From Streptomyces sp. JJ38 (GTDB taxonomy: Bacteria; Actinomycetota; Actinomycetes; Streptomycetales; Streptomycetaceae), in contig NZ_JABLSI010000002.1 of NCBI RefSeq assembly GCF_019303475.1, forward strand, positions 1 to 64,000: a stretch of DNA of 64,000 nucleotides. The letters run 5' to 3'. The number at the start of each line of letters is the position of its first letter. Within the stretch, counting starts at the first letter, position 1. Below, in pieces: positions 18,547-27,560 of this stretch. A program made the position numbers and the translations under genes. Under the pieces are notes generated by a model. It did not search any database. It saw only the letters and a list, made by a program, of their open reading frames with translations, and was not told the DNA's origin.

Positions 18547-19503
18547 ATGCGCATTGTGGTTCTGGCCGGAGGCATCGGTGGCGCCCGGTTCCTGCGCGGC
18601 CTCAGACAGGCCGCGCCTGACGCGGACATCACCGTCATCGGCAACACCGGGGACGATATTCACCTGTTCGGCTTGAAGGTGTGCCCGGATCTCGACACCG
18701 TCATGTACACCCTCGGTGGCGGCATCCACGAGGAGCAGGGTTGGGGCCGGGCGGACGAGACCTTCGCGGTGAAGGAGGAGCTGGCCGCCTACGGCGTCGG
18801 CCCCGAGTGGTTCGGCCTGGGCGACCGCGACGTCGCCACCCACATCGTGCGCACCCAGATGCTCGGCGCCGGGTACCCCCTCAGCGCCGTCACCGAGGCC
18901 CTGTGCGAGCGGTGGCAGCCGGGCGTGCGGCTGCTGCCGATGACGGACGACCGGGTGGAGACGCATGTCGTCGTCGACACCGAGGAGGGCCGCAAGGCCG
19001 TCCACTTCCAGGAGTACTGGGTCGGGATGCGGGCCGAGCCGAAGGCGCACGCCGTGGTCCCGGTCGGTGCCGAACAGGCCACGCCCGCCCCCGGAGTGGT
19101 GGAGGCCGTCGCCGCGGCCGACGTCATCCTCTTCCCGCCGTCGAACCCCGTCGTGAGCATCGGCACCATCCTGGCCGTGCCCGGCGTGCGTGAGGCCATC
19201 GCGGACGCCGGGGTCCCGGTCGTCGGGCTCTCCCCGATCATCGGGGGCGCACCCGTGCGCGGGATGGCCGACAAGGTGCTGGCCGCCATCGGGGTCGAGT
19301 CCAGCGCCGCCGCCGTGGCCGCGCACTACGGCTCCGGGCTGCTGGACGGCTGGCTGGTGGACGAGTCCGACGCGGGAGCCGTGGCCGAGGTCGAGTCGGC
19401 GGGGATCCGCTGCCGCGCGGTGCCCCTGCTGATGTCGGACGCCGAGGCCACCGCGGCCATGGCACGGGCCGCCCTGACCGTGGCCGAGGAGGTCCGCGCG
19501 TGA
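18547..19503 (+). CDS. cofD: 2-phospho-L-lactate (phosphoenolpyruvyl) transferase, F420 biosynthesis
   Basis: A 318-aa CofD/FbiA enzyme that transfers a phospholactyl or phosphoenolpyruvyl group from the guanosine-diphosphate-activated precursor to Fo, giving (dehydro-)F420-0. It starts [19 protein letters not shown], the nucleotide-binding loop, then [30 protein letters not shown]. Later come [32 protein letters not shown] and [17 protein letters not shown], which are family signatures. The ATG at 18547 is 13 bp after the preceding stop codon. It overlaps the next gene by 4 bp (GTGA), forming a coupled fbiA-fbiB pair. Confidence 0.97.
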   Translation: MRIVVLAGGIGGARFLRGLRQAAPDADITVIGNTGDDIHLFGLKVCPDLDTVMYTLGGGIHEEQGWGRADETFAVKEELAAYGVGPEWFGLGDRDVATHIVRTQMLGAGYPLSAVTEALCERWQPGVRLLPMTDDRVETHVVVDTEEGRKAVHFQEYWVGMRAEPKAHAVVPVGAEQATPAPGVVEAVAAADVILFPPSNPVVSIGTILAVPGVREAIADAGVPVVGLSPIIGGAPVRGMADKVLAAIGVESSAAAVAAHYGSGLLDGWLVDESDAGAVAEVESAGIRCRAVPLLMSDAEATAAMARAALTVAEEVRA

Positions 19504-20882
19504 CGCCCCGGCCGGGCACGTCCGGGGCGGACGTGCCCGCCTATCAGGTGTGGGCCCCGCCCGGAATCCCCGAAGTCCGGCCCGGCGACGACCTGGTGAA
19601 GCTCATCGCCGACGCCGTGACCGGGAACGGGCTGCCCGGCCTCGCCGACGGCGACGTCCTCGTCGTCACGTCCAAGATCGTCAGCAAGGCCGAGGGCCGG
19701 GTGGTCAGGGCCGCCGACCGGGAAGCGGCCATCGACGCCGAGACCGTGCGCGTCGTGGCCCGGCGCGGGGCCGCCCGCATCGTGCAGAGCCGCCTCGGGT
19801 TCGTCATGGCCGCCGCCGGGGTCGACGCCTCCAACACTCCCTCGGGCACCGTGCTGTTGCTGCCCGAGGACCCGGACGCCTCGGCGCGCCGCATCCGCCG
19901 GGGCCTGCGGGACGTGCTCGGCGTCGAGGTCGGCGTCGTCGTCACCGACACCTTCGGCCGGCCCTGGCGCGAGGGGCAGACGGATGTGGCCGTCGGTGCC
20001 TCGGGCGTCCGCGTCCTGGACGACCTGCGCGGCGGGACCGACTCCCACGGGAATCCGCTGGGGGTGACGGTCACCGCCGTCGCCGACGAACTGGCGGCCG
20101 CCGCGGAGCTGGTGAAGGGCAAGGCGGACGGCCGCCCCGTCGCCGTCGTGCGCGGGCTGCCCCAGCACGTCCACGGGCTCCTTCCCGCCGCGGGCGGCGG
20201 TCCGCACACAGACGCGCACCCCGACCTCGGCGCCGCCGCCCTCGTCAGGACGCCGGAGAACGACATGTTCCGGCTCGGCACCTCCGAGGCGGTGCGGCAG
20301 GCCGTCGCGCAGCGGCGCACGGTCCGTGAGTTCGCCGACGCCCCCGTCGACGCCGCCGCGGTGCGCCGTGCCGTGGACCTCGCCGTCACCGCGCCCGCCC
20401 CGCACCACACCACGCCCTGGCGGTTCGTGCTGCTGGAGAGCGCGGAGAGCAGGCTGCGGCTGCTGGACGCCATGCGCGACGCCTGGATCACCGACCTGCG
20501 CGCCGACGGCAGGGACGAGGCGGCCATCGCGCGCCGCGTCCGCCGGGGCGACGTGCTGCGCCGCGCGCCGTATCTGGTCGTGCCCTGCCTCGTCGCCGAC
20601 GGCGCCCACCGCTACCCCGACGAGCGGCGCGCGACCGCCGAGCGGGAGATGTTCGTCGTGGCGGCCGGCGCGGGGGTGCAGAACCTCCTCGTCGCGCTGG
20701 CCGGCGAGGGTCTCGGATCGGCCTGGGTGTCCTCCACGATGTTCTGCCGGGACGTCGTCCGCGACGTACTGGACCTCCCCGCCACGTGGGACCCCATGGG
20801 CACCGTGGCGGTCGGCCACCCCGCGCACGCCCCGCTCCCCCGACCGCCCCGCTCCGGCGCGGACTTCACCGTCGTCCGCTGA
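19500..20882 (+). CDS. fbiB: bifunctional F420-0:gamma-glutamyl ligase / FMN nitroreductase-like protein
   Basis: A 460-aa FbiB-type fusion. Residues about 18-255 are the CofE glutamyl ligase: [40 protein letters not shown] and [20 protein letters not shown]. Residues about 275-455 are a nitroreductase-type flavin domain ([43 protein letters not shown]). In mycobacteria the C-terminal domain reduces dehydro-F420-0 and the N-terminal domain adds the poly-glutamate tail. The GTG start overlaps the cofD stop codon, indicating coupled translation. Confidence 0.97.
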   Translation: MTPRPGTSGADVPAYQVWAPPGIPEVRPGDDLVKLIADAVTGNGLPGLADGDVLVVTSKIVSKAEGRVVRAADREAAIDAETVRVVARRGAARIVQSRLGFVMAAAGVDASNTPSGTVLLLPEDPDASARRIRRGLRDVLGVEVGVVVTDTFGRPWREGQTDVAVGASGVRVLDDLRGGTDSHGNPLGVTVTAVADELAAAAELVKGKADGRPVAVVRGLPQHVHGLLPAAGGGPHTDAHPDLGAAALVRTPENDMFRLGTSEAVRQAVAQRRTVREFADAPVDAAAVRRAVDLAVTAPAPHHTTPWRFVLLESAESRLRLLDAMRDAWITDLRADGRDEAAIARRVRRGDVLRRAPYLVVPCLVADGAHRYPDERRATAEREMFVVAAGAGVQNLLVALAGEGLGSAWVSSTMFCRDVVRDVLDLPATWDPMGTVAVGHPAHAPLPRPPRSGADFTVVR

Positions 20883-20912
20883 CCACACCCGCCCGGTGCG
20901 CGCGGCGGACCG

Positions 20913-21827
20913 TCAGAACCGGGCGATGTCGTGGGCGTACATGCGCGGGGCGCGGCGGGGCATGCGGGGTCCGCCGGCCAGGATGAGCTGCGCCGCACGG
21001 TGCCGCTGCCCCACATAGGGGGCGAGGAGGGCGAGCATGCCGGCGTCGTCGGTGTCCCTCCGGCCGGTCAGCGCGTAGCCGACCTGCCGGGGCAGGTGCA
21101 GATCGCCGACCGTGATGGCGTCCGGCTCGCCGTTGGAACGCTGCACCGTCTCGGCCGCCGTCCACGGGCCGACCCCGGGGACGAGCTGGAGCCGCGCCAG
21201 CGCCTCGGGCAGCGCCATCGCGGCGGCCTCCTCCAGCCGCCCCGCCACCCGTGCCGCGCGGACGACGGTGGCCGCGCGCTTGCCGTCCACCCCGGCCCGG
21301 TGCCACTCCCAGGACGGGACGAGGGCCCAGCCGCGCGGATCAGGCATGACGTACAGGCCCTTTGGCCGCCTCTCCGCCGGGCCCGGTGCGGGCTCGCCGA
21401 AGCGCCGGAGGAGCCGCCCCCAAGCCCGGTACGCCTCGATCGCCGTCACCTTCTGCTCCAGCACGGCGGGGATCAGCGACTCCAGCACCAGCCCGGTGCG
21501 GGCCAGCCGCAGCCCGGGCAGCCGCCGGTGCGCCTCGCGGGTGAGTCGGTGGTGGGGAACGAACTCCTCCGGACGATCCGCCGCGCCGAGCAGTGCGGGC
21601 AGCCGGTCCAGCGCCCACTCGGCGCCGGGCCCCCAGGCCGTCCCCGTCACCCGTGCCCGCCCCTGGACCAGCCGCAGCGTCACCGGGCCCTGCGGCGTGC
21701 GGCTCGCCCGCCACACCGCGCCCGGGGCCACCTGGCAGGCCGGATCGTGGGGGCCGCGTTGCAGCACGCCGAGGCTGCGGCGCAGGTCGTACGGGCCGGG
21801 CGGAGCCCAGCTTCGGGTGAGGGACAC
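20913..21827 (-). CDS. AlkA-like DNA-3-methyladenine glycosylase
   Basis: A 304-aa HhH-GPD superfamily base-excision glycosylase. The N-terminal part resembles the AlkA N-domain (YDLRRSLGVLQRGPHDPAC). The catalytic region has LIPAVLEQKVTAIEAYRAW, the helix-hairpin-helix LQLVPGVGPWTAAETVQRS, then DAITVGDLHLPRQVG with the catalytic Asp in VGDLH. It would remove alkylated purines from DNA. The GTG at 21827 is preceded by a -10 element six bases upstream, implying a leaderless transcript. It converges with fbiB, 30 bp apart. Confidence 0.92.
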   Translation of the reverse strand: MSLTRSWAPPGPYDLRRSLGVLQRGPHDPACQVAPGAVWRASRTPQGPVTLRLVQGRARVTGTAWGPGAEWALDRLPALLGAADRPEEFVPHHRLTREAHRRLPGLRLARTGLVLESLIPAVLEQKVTAIEAYRAWGRLLRRFGEPAPGPAERRPKGLYVMPDPRGWALVPSWEWHRAGVDGKRAATVVRAARVAGRLEEAAAMALPEALARLQLVPGVGPWTAAETVQRSNGEPDAITVGDLHLPRQVGYALTGRRDTDDAGMLALLAPYVGQRHRAAQLILAGGPRMPRRAPRMYAHDIARF

Positions 21828-21833
21828 GCGTTC

Positions 21834-21839
21834 AGGCTA
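21834..21839 (-). promoter_or_regulatory. -10 element giving a leaderless mRNA for the DNA glycosylase
   Basis: TAGCCT on the minus strand ends six bases before the GTG at 21827. No ribosome binding site is seen. Confidence 0.45.
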
Positions 21840-21951
21840 GCCCCGGGCGGTGACAGGCCGCGCCGACGCCAGCGACCACTGCCGGTCCAGGCCGGGCCGG
21901 GCCCGCCCGGCGGGGGGGCGCCGCCCGGGCGGGGCGCCCCCCGGGCCGGCG

Positions 21952-23037
21952 TCAGGAGCAGTCGGCGGAGAAGCGCACGGCGGCGTCGGCTATGCGCGCC
22001 CCGCACCACACGCGAATGCCGTCCCGCAGCTCGTTGTCGGCCCCGACGACAGCACCGTCACCGATGACCGCGCCGTCCAGCACGGTACGGGCGCCCACCC
22101 GGGCCCCGGCACCGACCAGGGAGTCCCGCACGACGGCGCCGGGCTCGATGACGGCGTCCCGCAGCACGGTGCTGCCCTCGACCAGGGCACCCGCGCGGAC
22201 CGCGGCACCGGAGCCGACCGCCGTGCCCCCGGAGAGCTTGGCGTCCGGGGCGACCTCGGCGCCGTCCAGCACCAGGAACTCCCCGCGCCGCCCCGGCACG
22301 GCCGGGGAGGGGGCGCGGCCGAGGACGAGGTCGGCCGAGCCGCGGACGAAGGCCTGCGGGGTGCCGAGGTCCAGCCAGTAGGTCGAGTCGACCATGCCCT
22401 GGAGGTGGGCTCCCTCGGCGAGCAGCCCGGGGAACGTCTCGCGCTCGACGGAGACGGGCCGCCCCTCGGGGATCGTGTCCAGCACGGACCGGGTGAAGAC
22501 GTAGGCCCCCGCGTTGATCTGGTCGGTGACGATCTCCTCGGGGGTCTGCGGCTTCTCCAGGAAGGCGGTGACGCGGCCGGTGTCGTCGGTGGGCACGAGC
22601 CCGAACGCCCGGGGGTCCGGGACGCGGGTGAGGTGCAGGGAGACGTCCGCCCCGGTGCTGCGGTGGGTGGACACCAGCGCGGCGATGTCGAGGCCGGTGA
22701 GGATGTCGCCGTTGAAGACGAGGACGGGCTCGTCGGCGGCGGAGTGCAGCCGGGAGGCCACGTTGCGCAGGGCGCCGCCGGTGCCGAGGGGCTCCCGCTC
22801 GGTGACGTACTCCAGGTGCAGGCCCAGCGCCGAGCCGTCCCCGAAGTACGGCTCGAACACCTCGGCCAGGTAGGAGGTGGCCAGCACCACGTGCTCCACG
22901 CCCGCGGCGCGGGCGCGGGCGAGCTGGTGGGTCAGGAACGGCACGCCGGCCGCCGGCACCATCGGCTTCGGCGTGTTGACCGTCAGCGGGCGCAACCGGG
23001 TGCCCTTCCCTCCGACGAGGAGGATCGCTTCTGTCAC
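21952..23037 (-). CDS. NDP-sugar pyrophosphorylase (mannose-1-phosphate guanylyltransferase-like)
   Basis: A 361-aa sugar-nucleotide pyrophosphorylase. Residues 1-235 form the nucleotidyltransferase fold: AILLVGGKGTRLRPLTVNTPKPMVPAAGVPF signature loop, VLFNGDILTG-type metal Asp region (reads VLVFNGDIL), FLEKP, and INAGAYVF. Residues about 255-345 form a left-handed beta-helix of hexapeptide repeats (GSTVLRDAVIEPGAVVRDSLVG). Given manA and manB nearby, GDP-mannose synthesis is the likeliest activity; glucose-1-phosphate is an alternative. The GTG at 23037 has AGGAAGCAGGA upstream. The 311-bp leader region carries a possible -10, TACACT. Confidence 0.9.
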   Translation of the reverse strand: MTEAILLVGGKGTRLRPLTVNTPKPMVPAAGVPFLTHQLARARAAGVEHVVLATSYLAEVFEPYFGDGSALGLHLEYVTEREPLGTGGALRNVASRLHSAADEPVLVFNGDILTGLDIAALVSTHRSTGADVSLHLTRVPDPRAFGLVPTDDTGRVTAFLEKPQTPEEIVTDQINAGAYVFTRSVLDTIPEGRPVSVERETFPGLLAEGAHLQGMVDSTYWLDLGTPQAFVRGSADLVLGRAPSPAVPGRRGEFLVLDGAEVAPDAKLSGGTAVGSGAAVRAGALVEGSTVLRDAVIEPGAVVRDSLVGAGARVGARTVLDGAVIGDGAVVGADNELRDGIRVWCGARIADAAVRFSADCS

Positions 23038-23348
23038 GTTTGTCCTGCTTCCTGCCGAGGTTTTGCCGAAGGTTACTGCCCGGTTAGCTGGTCGGCCAGT
23101 GTAGGCGGAGCTAAAAACACGCCCTTCCACGGACCGGGACGCACGGCCCGCCGGAACACTCCGACAAGGACGAGGCAGAGCCCGGTGAGGTTGCGGCGGA
23201 CGCGAGCGCGCCCCCACGCCACAGCCCGGGCACTCCGGTGGGGCCGGAGGGACACCAGGCCGGACGCGGGGGCGCGCACGGACGGCGGGACGACGGAGCG
23301 GACGAAACGGACGCGGACGACGTGGACGCGGATGGGACGGGGCGCGGG
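23038..23348. other. intergenic region between amidase gene and pyrophosphorylase gene
   Basis: It holds the promoter region of the downstream pyrophosphorylase gene (minus-strand TACACT about 65 bp before its start). It also holds a small hairpin CTCCGG-TGGGG-CCGGAG at 23233-23249, which may terminate the amidase transcript. No gene is supported. Confidence 0.45.
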
Positions 23349-25016
23349 CTACCGCCCCTGGAGTCGGGCGGCCAGCGAGCGGATGCCGCCGAGCGCGCTG
23401 TAGAGACGGGCGCCGGGACAGGCGGTGGCGTAGCCGTCCCGGTGACCGGAGACGGCCTCCATCCGCACCCGCGTACCCCTCGGGTACTTGCCGCCGCCCG
23501 ACGTCAGGGTGACGCTGCCGGCCGGGTTGATGCCGAAGAGGCCGAGCTTCCACGCCGTCAGCTTGGCCACGGCGTCGGTGGCCTGCTTGGTCGGGCTGAC
23601 GCCGCCGAACGAGCCGAGTACGGCGATCCCCATCGTGGCCTGGTTGAAGCCGTAGGTGTGGGCGCCCATCACCGCCCGCCGCACACCTCCGGCCCGGCCC
23701 TCGTAGATCTGGCCGCACTTGTCGATGAGGAAGTTGTAACCGATGTCCCGCCAGCCCAGGCTGATCGTGTGGTAGCGGTAGATGCTGCGGATGATGGACG
23801 GCGACTGCGAGCAGCTGTAGGAGTTGCTGCCGCCGGTGTGGTGGACGAAGGCCGCCTTGACGGTGTTCGTGTAGAGGAACCCGCCATCGCGCAGGCTTTC
23901 GTCGGCTCCCCAGCCGCGCCGGGTGACGATGCCCGGGCGCGGCCCCACGTGGTCACGAGAGGCCCCGCCGTGGGCGTCGGCCAGCCCGGCGGCGGTCTGC
24001 TTGCGGTTGAGCGCGGGGATCAGCTTGGCGCCGAGCTCGGCGACGCGTGCGTTGGCCGCACTGGCCGCCGAGGCGGCCGGGGAGAGGTCCCGCGCCTTGC
24101 CCTCGGGCTCGGCACCGGGCTTGGCCCCGGGCCCGGCTGACGGCGCTTCGGGGGACGCCGCCTCAGGCCCGGCGGCCCTGGCCGCGGCCGCCCCGGGCCC
24201 GGCCGCCCCGGGTCCGGCCGCCTCAGGCCCGGCCGCCTCGGCCGAACCCGCCGAGGTCAACGCGCGGGTCGAGGGGAGGTCGCCGCCGGAGCCGGTGTCC
24301 GGCCCGGCCATGGCGTCGGCGTCGGCGTCGGCGGACAGCCGACCGCCGGGGTCCACCATCTCCAGCCGCAGCCCCTCGGGCAGCTCCGCCGCCTCCCGGC
24401 CCGCCTCCGGGAGCACCCGGACGGCGACGCCGTCCGACGTCCCGACCCACAGGGGGGCGGTGCTTCCCCGGACCGGGCCGCCACCCTCGGCCGAGCCGGG
24501 GTCGGGGGCCTCGTCGGTGTGGTGGGCCAGTTCCCTCCAGTCGGACCACTGGCCGGTCTGCGCGTCCCTGGTCCGCACCTGGACGCGGCTGTGCAGTTCC
24601 TCCCGGGCGTCCGCCCAGGCGACGCCGAGCAACGAGAAGCGCGCGACCTCACGCGGGGCGATCCCGGCCAGGGCGTCGACCGCCCCGGTGCCGAGTTCGA
24701 TCGTCACGGGGTCGTTCGGGGTGGTCGGCTCCAGCGGAAGCGACCGGTTTCCGGCCGGGCGGACGGCGCCGGCTTCGGCCGTGGACCCGGCACCGGCACC
24801 GGCGTCGGCGTCGGCGTCGTACCCGGAGTTGGACTCGGCGTGCCCGGGAGCGGTGCCCTCGGCCGGTGGCACCGCGGAGGCGGGGGCAGGGACGGGGGCG
24901 GAGGGCGCGGCCGGGGTCGCGACGGAGGACGAGGCGAGGGGGACGAGGAGCGCGGCCGAGCAGACCACTCCGATCGAGGACGTCAGAAGTGCACGCATAG
25001 TCATGATGGTGTTCAT
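23349..25016 (-). CDS. secreted N-acetylmuramoyl-L-alanine amidase (PGRP domain)
   Basis: A 555-aa exported peptidoglycan hydrolase. The N-terminal signal peptide is MNTIMTMRALLTSSIGVVCSAALLVPLA-like, split here for brevity: basic start, then VVCSAALLVPLASSSVA. A long Ala/Pro/Gly/Glu linker leads into a beta-rich middle domain (SDWRELAHHTDEAPDP). The C-terminal PGRP/amidase_2 domain (about 375-555) has zinc ligands in FVHHTGG (near 392), SGHRDGYATACPG (His near 525, Cys near 533) and a Tyr in DIGYNF. It would cleave the MurNAc-L-Ala bond. A 20-bp palindrome sits 18 bp upstream of the start. Confidence 0.93.
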   Translation of the reverse strand: MNTIMTMRALLTSSIGVVCSAALLVPLASSSVATPAAPSAPVPAPASAVPPAEGTAPGHAESNSGYDADADAGAGAGSTAEAGAVRPAGNRSLPLEPTTPNDPVTIELGTGAVDALAGIAPREVARFSLLGVAWADAREELHSRVQVRTRDAQTGQWSDWRELAHHTDEAPDPGSAEGGGPVRGSTAPLWVGTSDGVAVRVLPEAGREAAELPEGLRLEMVDPGGRLSADADADAMAGPDTGSGGDLPSTRALTSAGSAEAAGPEAAGPGAAGPGAAAARAAGPEAASPEAPSAGPGAKPGAEPEGKARDLSPAASAASAANARVAELGAKLIPALNRKQTAAGLADAHGGASRDHVGPRPGIVTRRGWGADESLRDGGFLYTNTVKAAFVHHTGGSNSYSCSQSPSIIRSIYRYHTISLGWRDIGYNFLIDKCGQIYEGRAGGVRRAVMGAHTYGFNQATMGIAVLGSFGGVSPTKQATDAVAKLTAWKLGLFGINPAGSVTLTSGGGKYPRGTRVRMEAVSGHRDGYATACPGARLYSALGGIRSLAARLQGR

Positions 25017-25033
25017 AACCCGTTACGTCTGTC

Positions 25034-25053
25034 TATCTGGCATTTGCCAGATA
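25034..25053. promoter_or_regulatory. 20-bp AT-rich palindrome, candidate operator of the amidase gene
   Basis: TATCTGGCA-TT-TGCCAGATA is a perfect inverted repeat with 9-bp arms, 18 bp upstream of the amidase start codon. Its AT content is well above its surroundings. On the minus strand TTGACG lies upstream of it, so the palindrome would cover the -10/start region. A regulator cannot be named. Confidence 0.55.
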
Positions 25054-25124
25054 TAAGACCTGAAATGCCGTCAACATCCCTCACTCGGCAGACCCGCTGA
25101 CGGAACGCCAGCGGAGCCGGGTCG

Positions 25125-25130
25125 TACGCT
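25125..25130 (+). promoter_or_regulatory. -10 element giving a leaderless mRNA for the TIGR03089 gene
   Basis: TACGCT ends seven bases before the ATG at 25138. There is no purine-rich ribosome binding site between them. Confidence 0.5.
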
Positions 25131-25137
25131 GACGCGC

Positions 25138-25890
25138 ATGAACGCCACCGACCGAACCCCTGCCGACCTGCTGAGATCCGCCCTCGCCGAGGACGCGGCA
25201 CGCCCGCTGCTGACCTTCTACGACGACGCGACGGGCGAGCGCGTCGAACTCTCCGTGGCGACGTTCGCCAATTGGGTGGCCAAGACCGCCAACCTGGTCC
25301 AGGACGAGCTGTCCGCCGAGCCCGGCGACCGGGTGGCGCTGCTGCTGCCCGCGCACTGGCAGACGGCGGTGTGGATGCTGGCCTGTGCCTCGACGGGCGT
25401 CGTCGCCGCCCCCCAGGGAGACCCGGCCGCCGCCGACGTCGTCGTCGCCGGACCGGACGCGCTGGCCGAGGCCCGGGCGTGCACGGGGCCGCGCATCGCG
25501 ATGAGCCTGCGCCCCCTGGGCGCCCGGTTCCCGGAGCCGCCGGAGGGCTTCGCGGACTACGCCGTCGAGGTCCCCGGCCAGGGGGACCACTTCACGCCCT
25601 ATGTTCCGCCCGCGCCGGGCGACGTCGCCCTGGCGGTCTCGGGCGAGGAGCTGACGGCGGCCCAGGTCGTCGAACGCGCCCGTGCCGACGCCGCCGCCCT
25701 CGGGCTCACGCCCGGCTCCCGCGTCCTGTCCGGGCTCGGCTACGCGGACTGGGACGGCCTGTCCCGCGGCCTGCTCGCCCCGCTGGCCGCCGGGGGCTCG
25801 GTCGTCCTGTGCCGGAATCTCGACCGCCTGGACGCGGCCTCGCTCGCGTCCCGCAAGGACAGCGAGCGCGTCACCCACACGGCGCAGTAG
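25138..25890 (+). CDS. TIGR03089 family protein (truncated AMP-ligase-like)
   Basis: A 250-aa protein resembling the N-terminal part of acyl/aminoacyl-adenylating enzymes: LTFYDDATGERVELSVATFANWVAKTANLVQDEL, GDRVALLLPAHWQTAVWMLACASTGVV. It lacks the P-loop-like AMP-binding motif and the C-terminal domain. This matches the actinobacterial TIGR03089 family, found next to LCP genes. Catalytic ability is doubtful and the function unknown. The ATG at 25138 appears to be leaderless. It diverges from the amidase gene and precedes three LCP genes on the same strand. Confidence 0.88.
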   Translation: MNATDRTPADLLRSALAEDAARPLLTFYDDATGERVELSVATFANWVAKTANLVQDELSAEPGDRVALLLPAHWQTAVWMLACASTGVVAAPQGDPAAADVVVAGPDALAEARACTGPRIAMSLRPLGARFPEPPEGFADYAVEVPGQGDHFTPYVPPAPGDVALAVSGEELTAAQVVERARADAAALGLTPGSRVLSGLGYADWDGLSRGLLAPLAAGGSVVLCRNLDRLDAASLASRKDSERVTHTAQ

Positions 25891-26068
25891 CGGTCGCCGC
25901 GGGCTCGCCAGGCGTCGGCCCTGGTTTCACGATGGGTGGAGGACCTGCCCGCGACCGCCCCAACCAGGCGGCCGGAACCCGGGCTCGCCCGGCCGGGCCG
26001 CGTGGTACCCCGACGCGGCCCTCCGCCGTCGGCCCGGGCCACGCCGCCGCAAGCGAGGGATGGACGCC

Positions 26069-27370
26069 GTGACCAACGACGACGACGCAGGCGGCCCGCG
26101 GCCGGAGCCGGGCCGGGAGGACGGCCCGGCTCCCATGGAGCAGCCACGGGACGGCGAGCCGGGCACGCAGCCGCGCGGCGAGCCGGGGTCGGCCCCGCAC
26201 AGCGAGGCCGCCGACACTCCGGCGCCACGCTCCCGCCGTCGGCGCTGGCTGCGCTGGGCCGCCGTCGGCGGGGCCTTCGTCGTGCTGACCGCCACCGGGA
26301 TCGGCGCCGCCCTCTACCTCAAGTTCGAGGACAACATCACCACGGACACCCGTACCGCCGAGATCCTCAAGCGCTACGACAAGGAGCGGCCCATCCCGGA
26401 GGTGCACGACGCCAAGAACATCCTCCTCATCGGCTCCGACAGCCGCGAGGGCGACAACAGGCGCTATGGGGAGGACGACGGCCAGGCCCGCTCGGACACC
26501 GCGATCCTGCTGCACCTCTCGGCCGACCGGAAGAGCGCGACGGCCGTGTCCCTGCCCCGGGACCTGATGGTCACCGTCCCCCGCTGCGTGGACCGGCGGG
26601 AGGGCGAGGAGTCGCCCGAGCAGTTCGCCCAGTTCAACTGGGCCTACGAGTTCGGCGGCGCGTCCTGCACGATCCGCACCGTGGAGGAGCTGACGGGCAT
26701 CCGCGTCGACCACCACGTGGTGATCGACTTCCAGGGCTTCAAGAGGCTGGTGAACGCGGTGGACGGCGTGGAGGTCTGCCTGCCGAAGCCCGTCGTGGAC
26801 CGGGACGCGAAGCTGCGGCTCCCCGCCGGACGGCAGACCCTGCGGGGAGAGGACGCGCTCGGCTACGTCCGCGCCCGGCACGCGCTGGGCGACGGCAGCG
26901 ACACGGAGCGCATGGAGCGGCAGCAGGAGTTCCTGGCCTCGCTGTTCCGGAAGGTGCGCGGCACCGGCGTGCTGATGAACCCGGCCAAGCTGGTGCCGGT
27001 CCTGGACGCCGCGACCTCCTCCCTCACCGCGGACGAAGGGCTCAACTCGCTCACCGAGCTGTACGACCTCGTCCGCAGTCTGCGCGAACTGCCCGAGGAG
27101 GGCCTCGTCTTCCTCACCGTGCCGCGGCAGCCCTACAGCCAGGACCCGAACCGGGACGAGCTGGTGCAGCCGGAGGCTGACCGGCTGTTCACCCTGATCC
27201 GCAAGGACCGCCCGGTGGACGTCGTCCAGCAGTCCGAGGACGCGGAGAGGCGGCAGGAGGCGGACGGGTCGCGCGGAGAGCGCGACACAGGGGATGACGA
27301 CGACCGGAGCGAGCCGACTCCGACGCCGACCTACAGCGGAGCGACCGCCGAGCACGAAACGTGTGACTGA
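26069..27370 (+). CDS. LytR-CpsA-Psr (LCP) family ligase, first of three
   Basis: A 433-aa type II membrane protein: a Pro/Gly/Glu-rich cytoplasmic segment, the basic patch RSRRRRWLRWAAVGG, one membrane helix (about residues 65-85), and an external LCP domain. Signature features are ILLIGSDSREGDNRRYG, DTAILLHLSADRKSATAVSLPRDLMVTVP, the pocket Arg-rich ALGYVRARHALGDGSDTERMERQQEFL, and FQGFKRLVNAVDGVEVCLP. LCP enzymes move polyprenyl-linked glycopolymers onto peptidoglycan. The C-terminus is acidic and low-complexity. I prefer the GTG at 26069 because GCGAGGG is well spaced before it; the ATG at 26060 abuts that site. Confidence 0.93.
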   Translation: MTNDDDAGGPRPEPGREDGPAPMEQPRDGEPGTQPRGEPGSAPHSEAADTPAPRSRRRRWLRWAAVGGAFVVLTATGIGAALYLKFEDNITTDTRTAEILKRYDKERPIPEVHDAKNILLIGSDSREGDNRRYGEDDGQARSDTAILLHLSADRKSATAVSLPRDLMVTVPRCVDRREGEESPEQFAQFNWAYEFGGASCTIRTVEELTGIRVDHHVVIDFQGFKRLVNAVDGVEVCLPKPVVDRDAKLRLPAGRQTLRGEDALGYVRARHALGDGSDTERMERQQEFLASLFRKVRGTGVLMNPAKLVPVLDAATSSLTADEGLNSLTELYDLVRSLRELPEEGLVFLTVPRQPYSQDPNRDELVQPEADRLFTLIRKDRPVDVVQQSEDAERRQEADGSRGERDTGDDDDRSEPTPTPTYSGATAEHETCD

Positions 27371-27560
27371 CCCCACGGAACCGATCTACCCGCTTGACCG
27401 TCTACGTCCCGTAGTGCCGGATTCACACCCCCAGGGATGTGTCACCGGCATGGCTGTGCGCTGAACTGGGCGGATAGTGTGAGCGCTCGAATCGACCGCC
27501 CTGACCACCGGAGCGCTCAGAGGGGGCTGGCGCGACCCGGACGACGGAGGACGCACGCGA

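Noticed and set aside
26060..26062. ATG start for the first LCP gene
   Set aside because: The purine-rich site abuts this ATG. The GTG three codons later has proper spacing.
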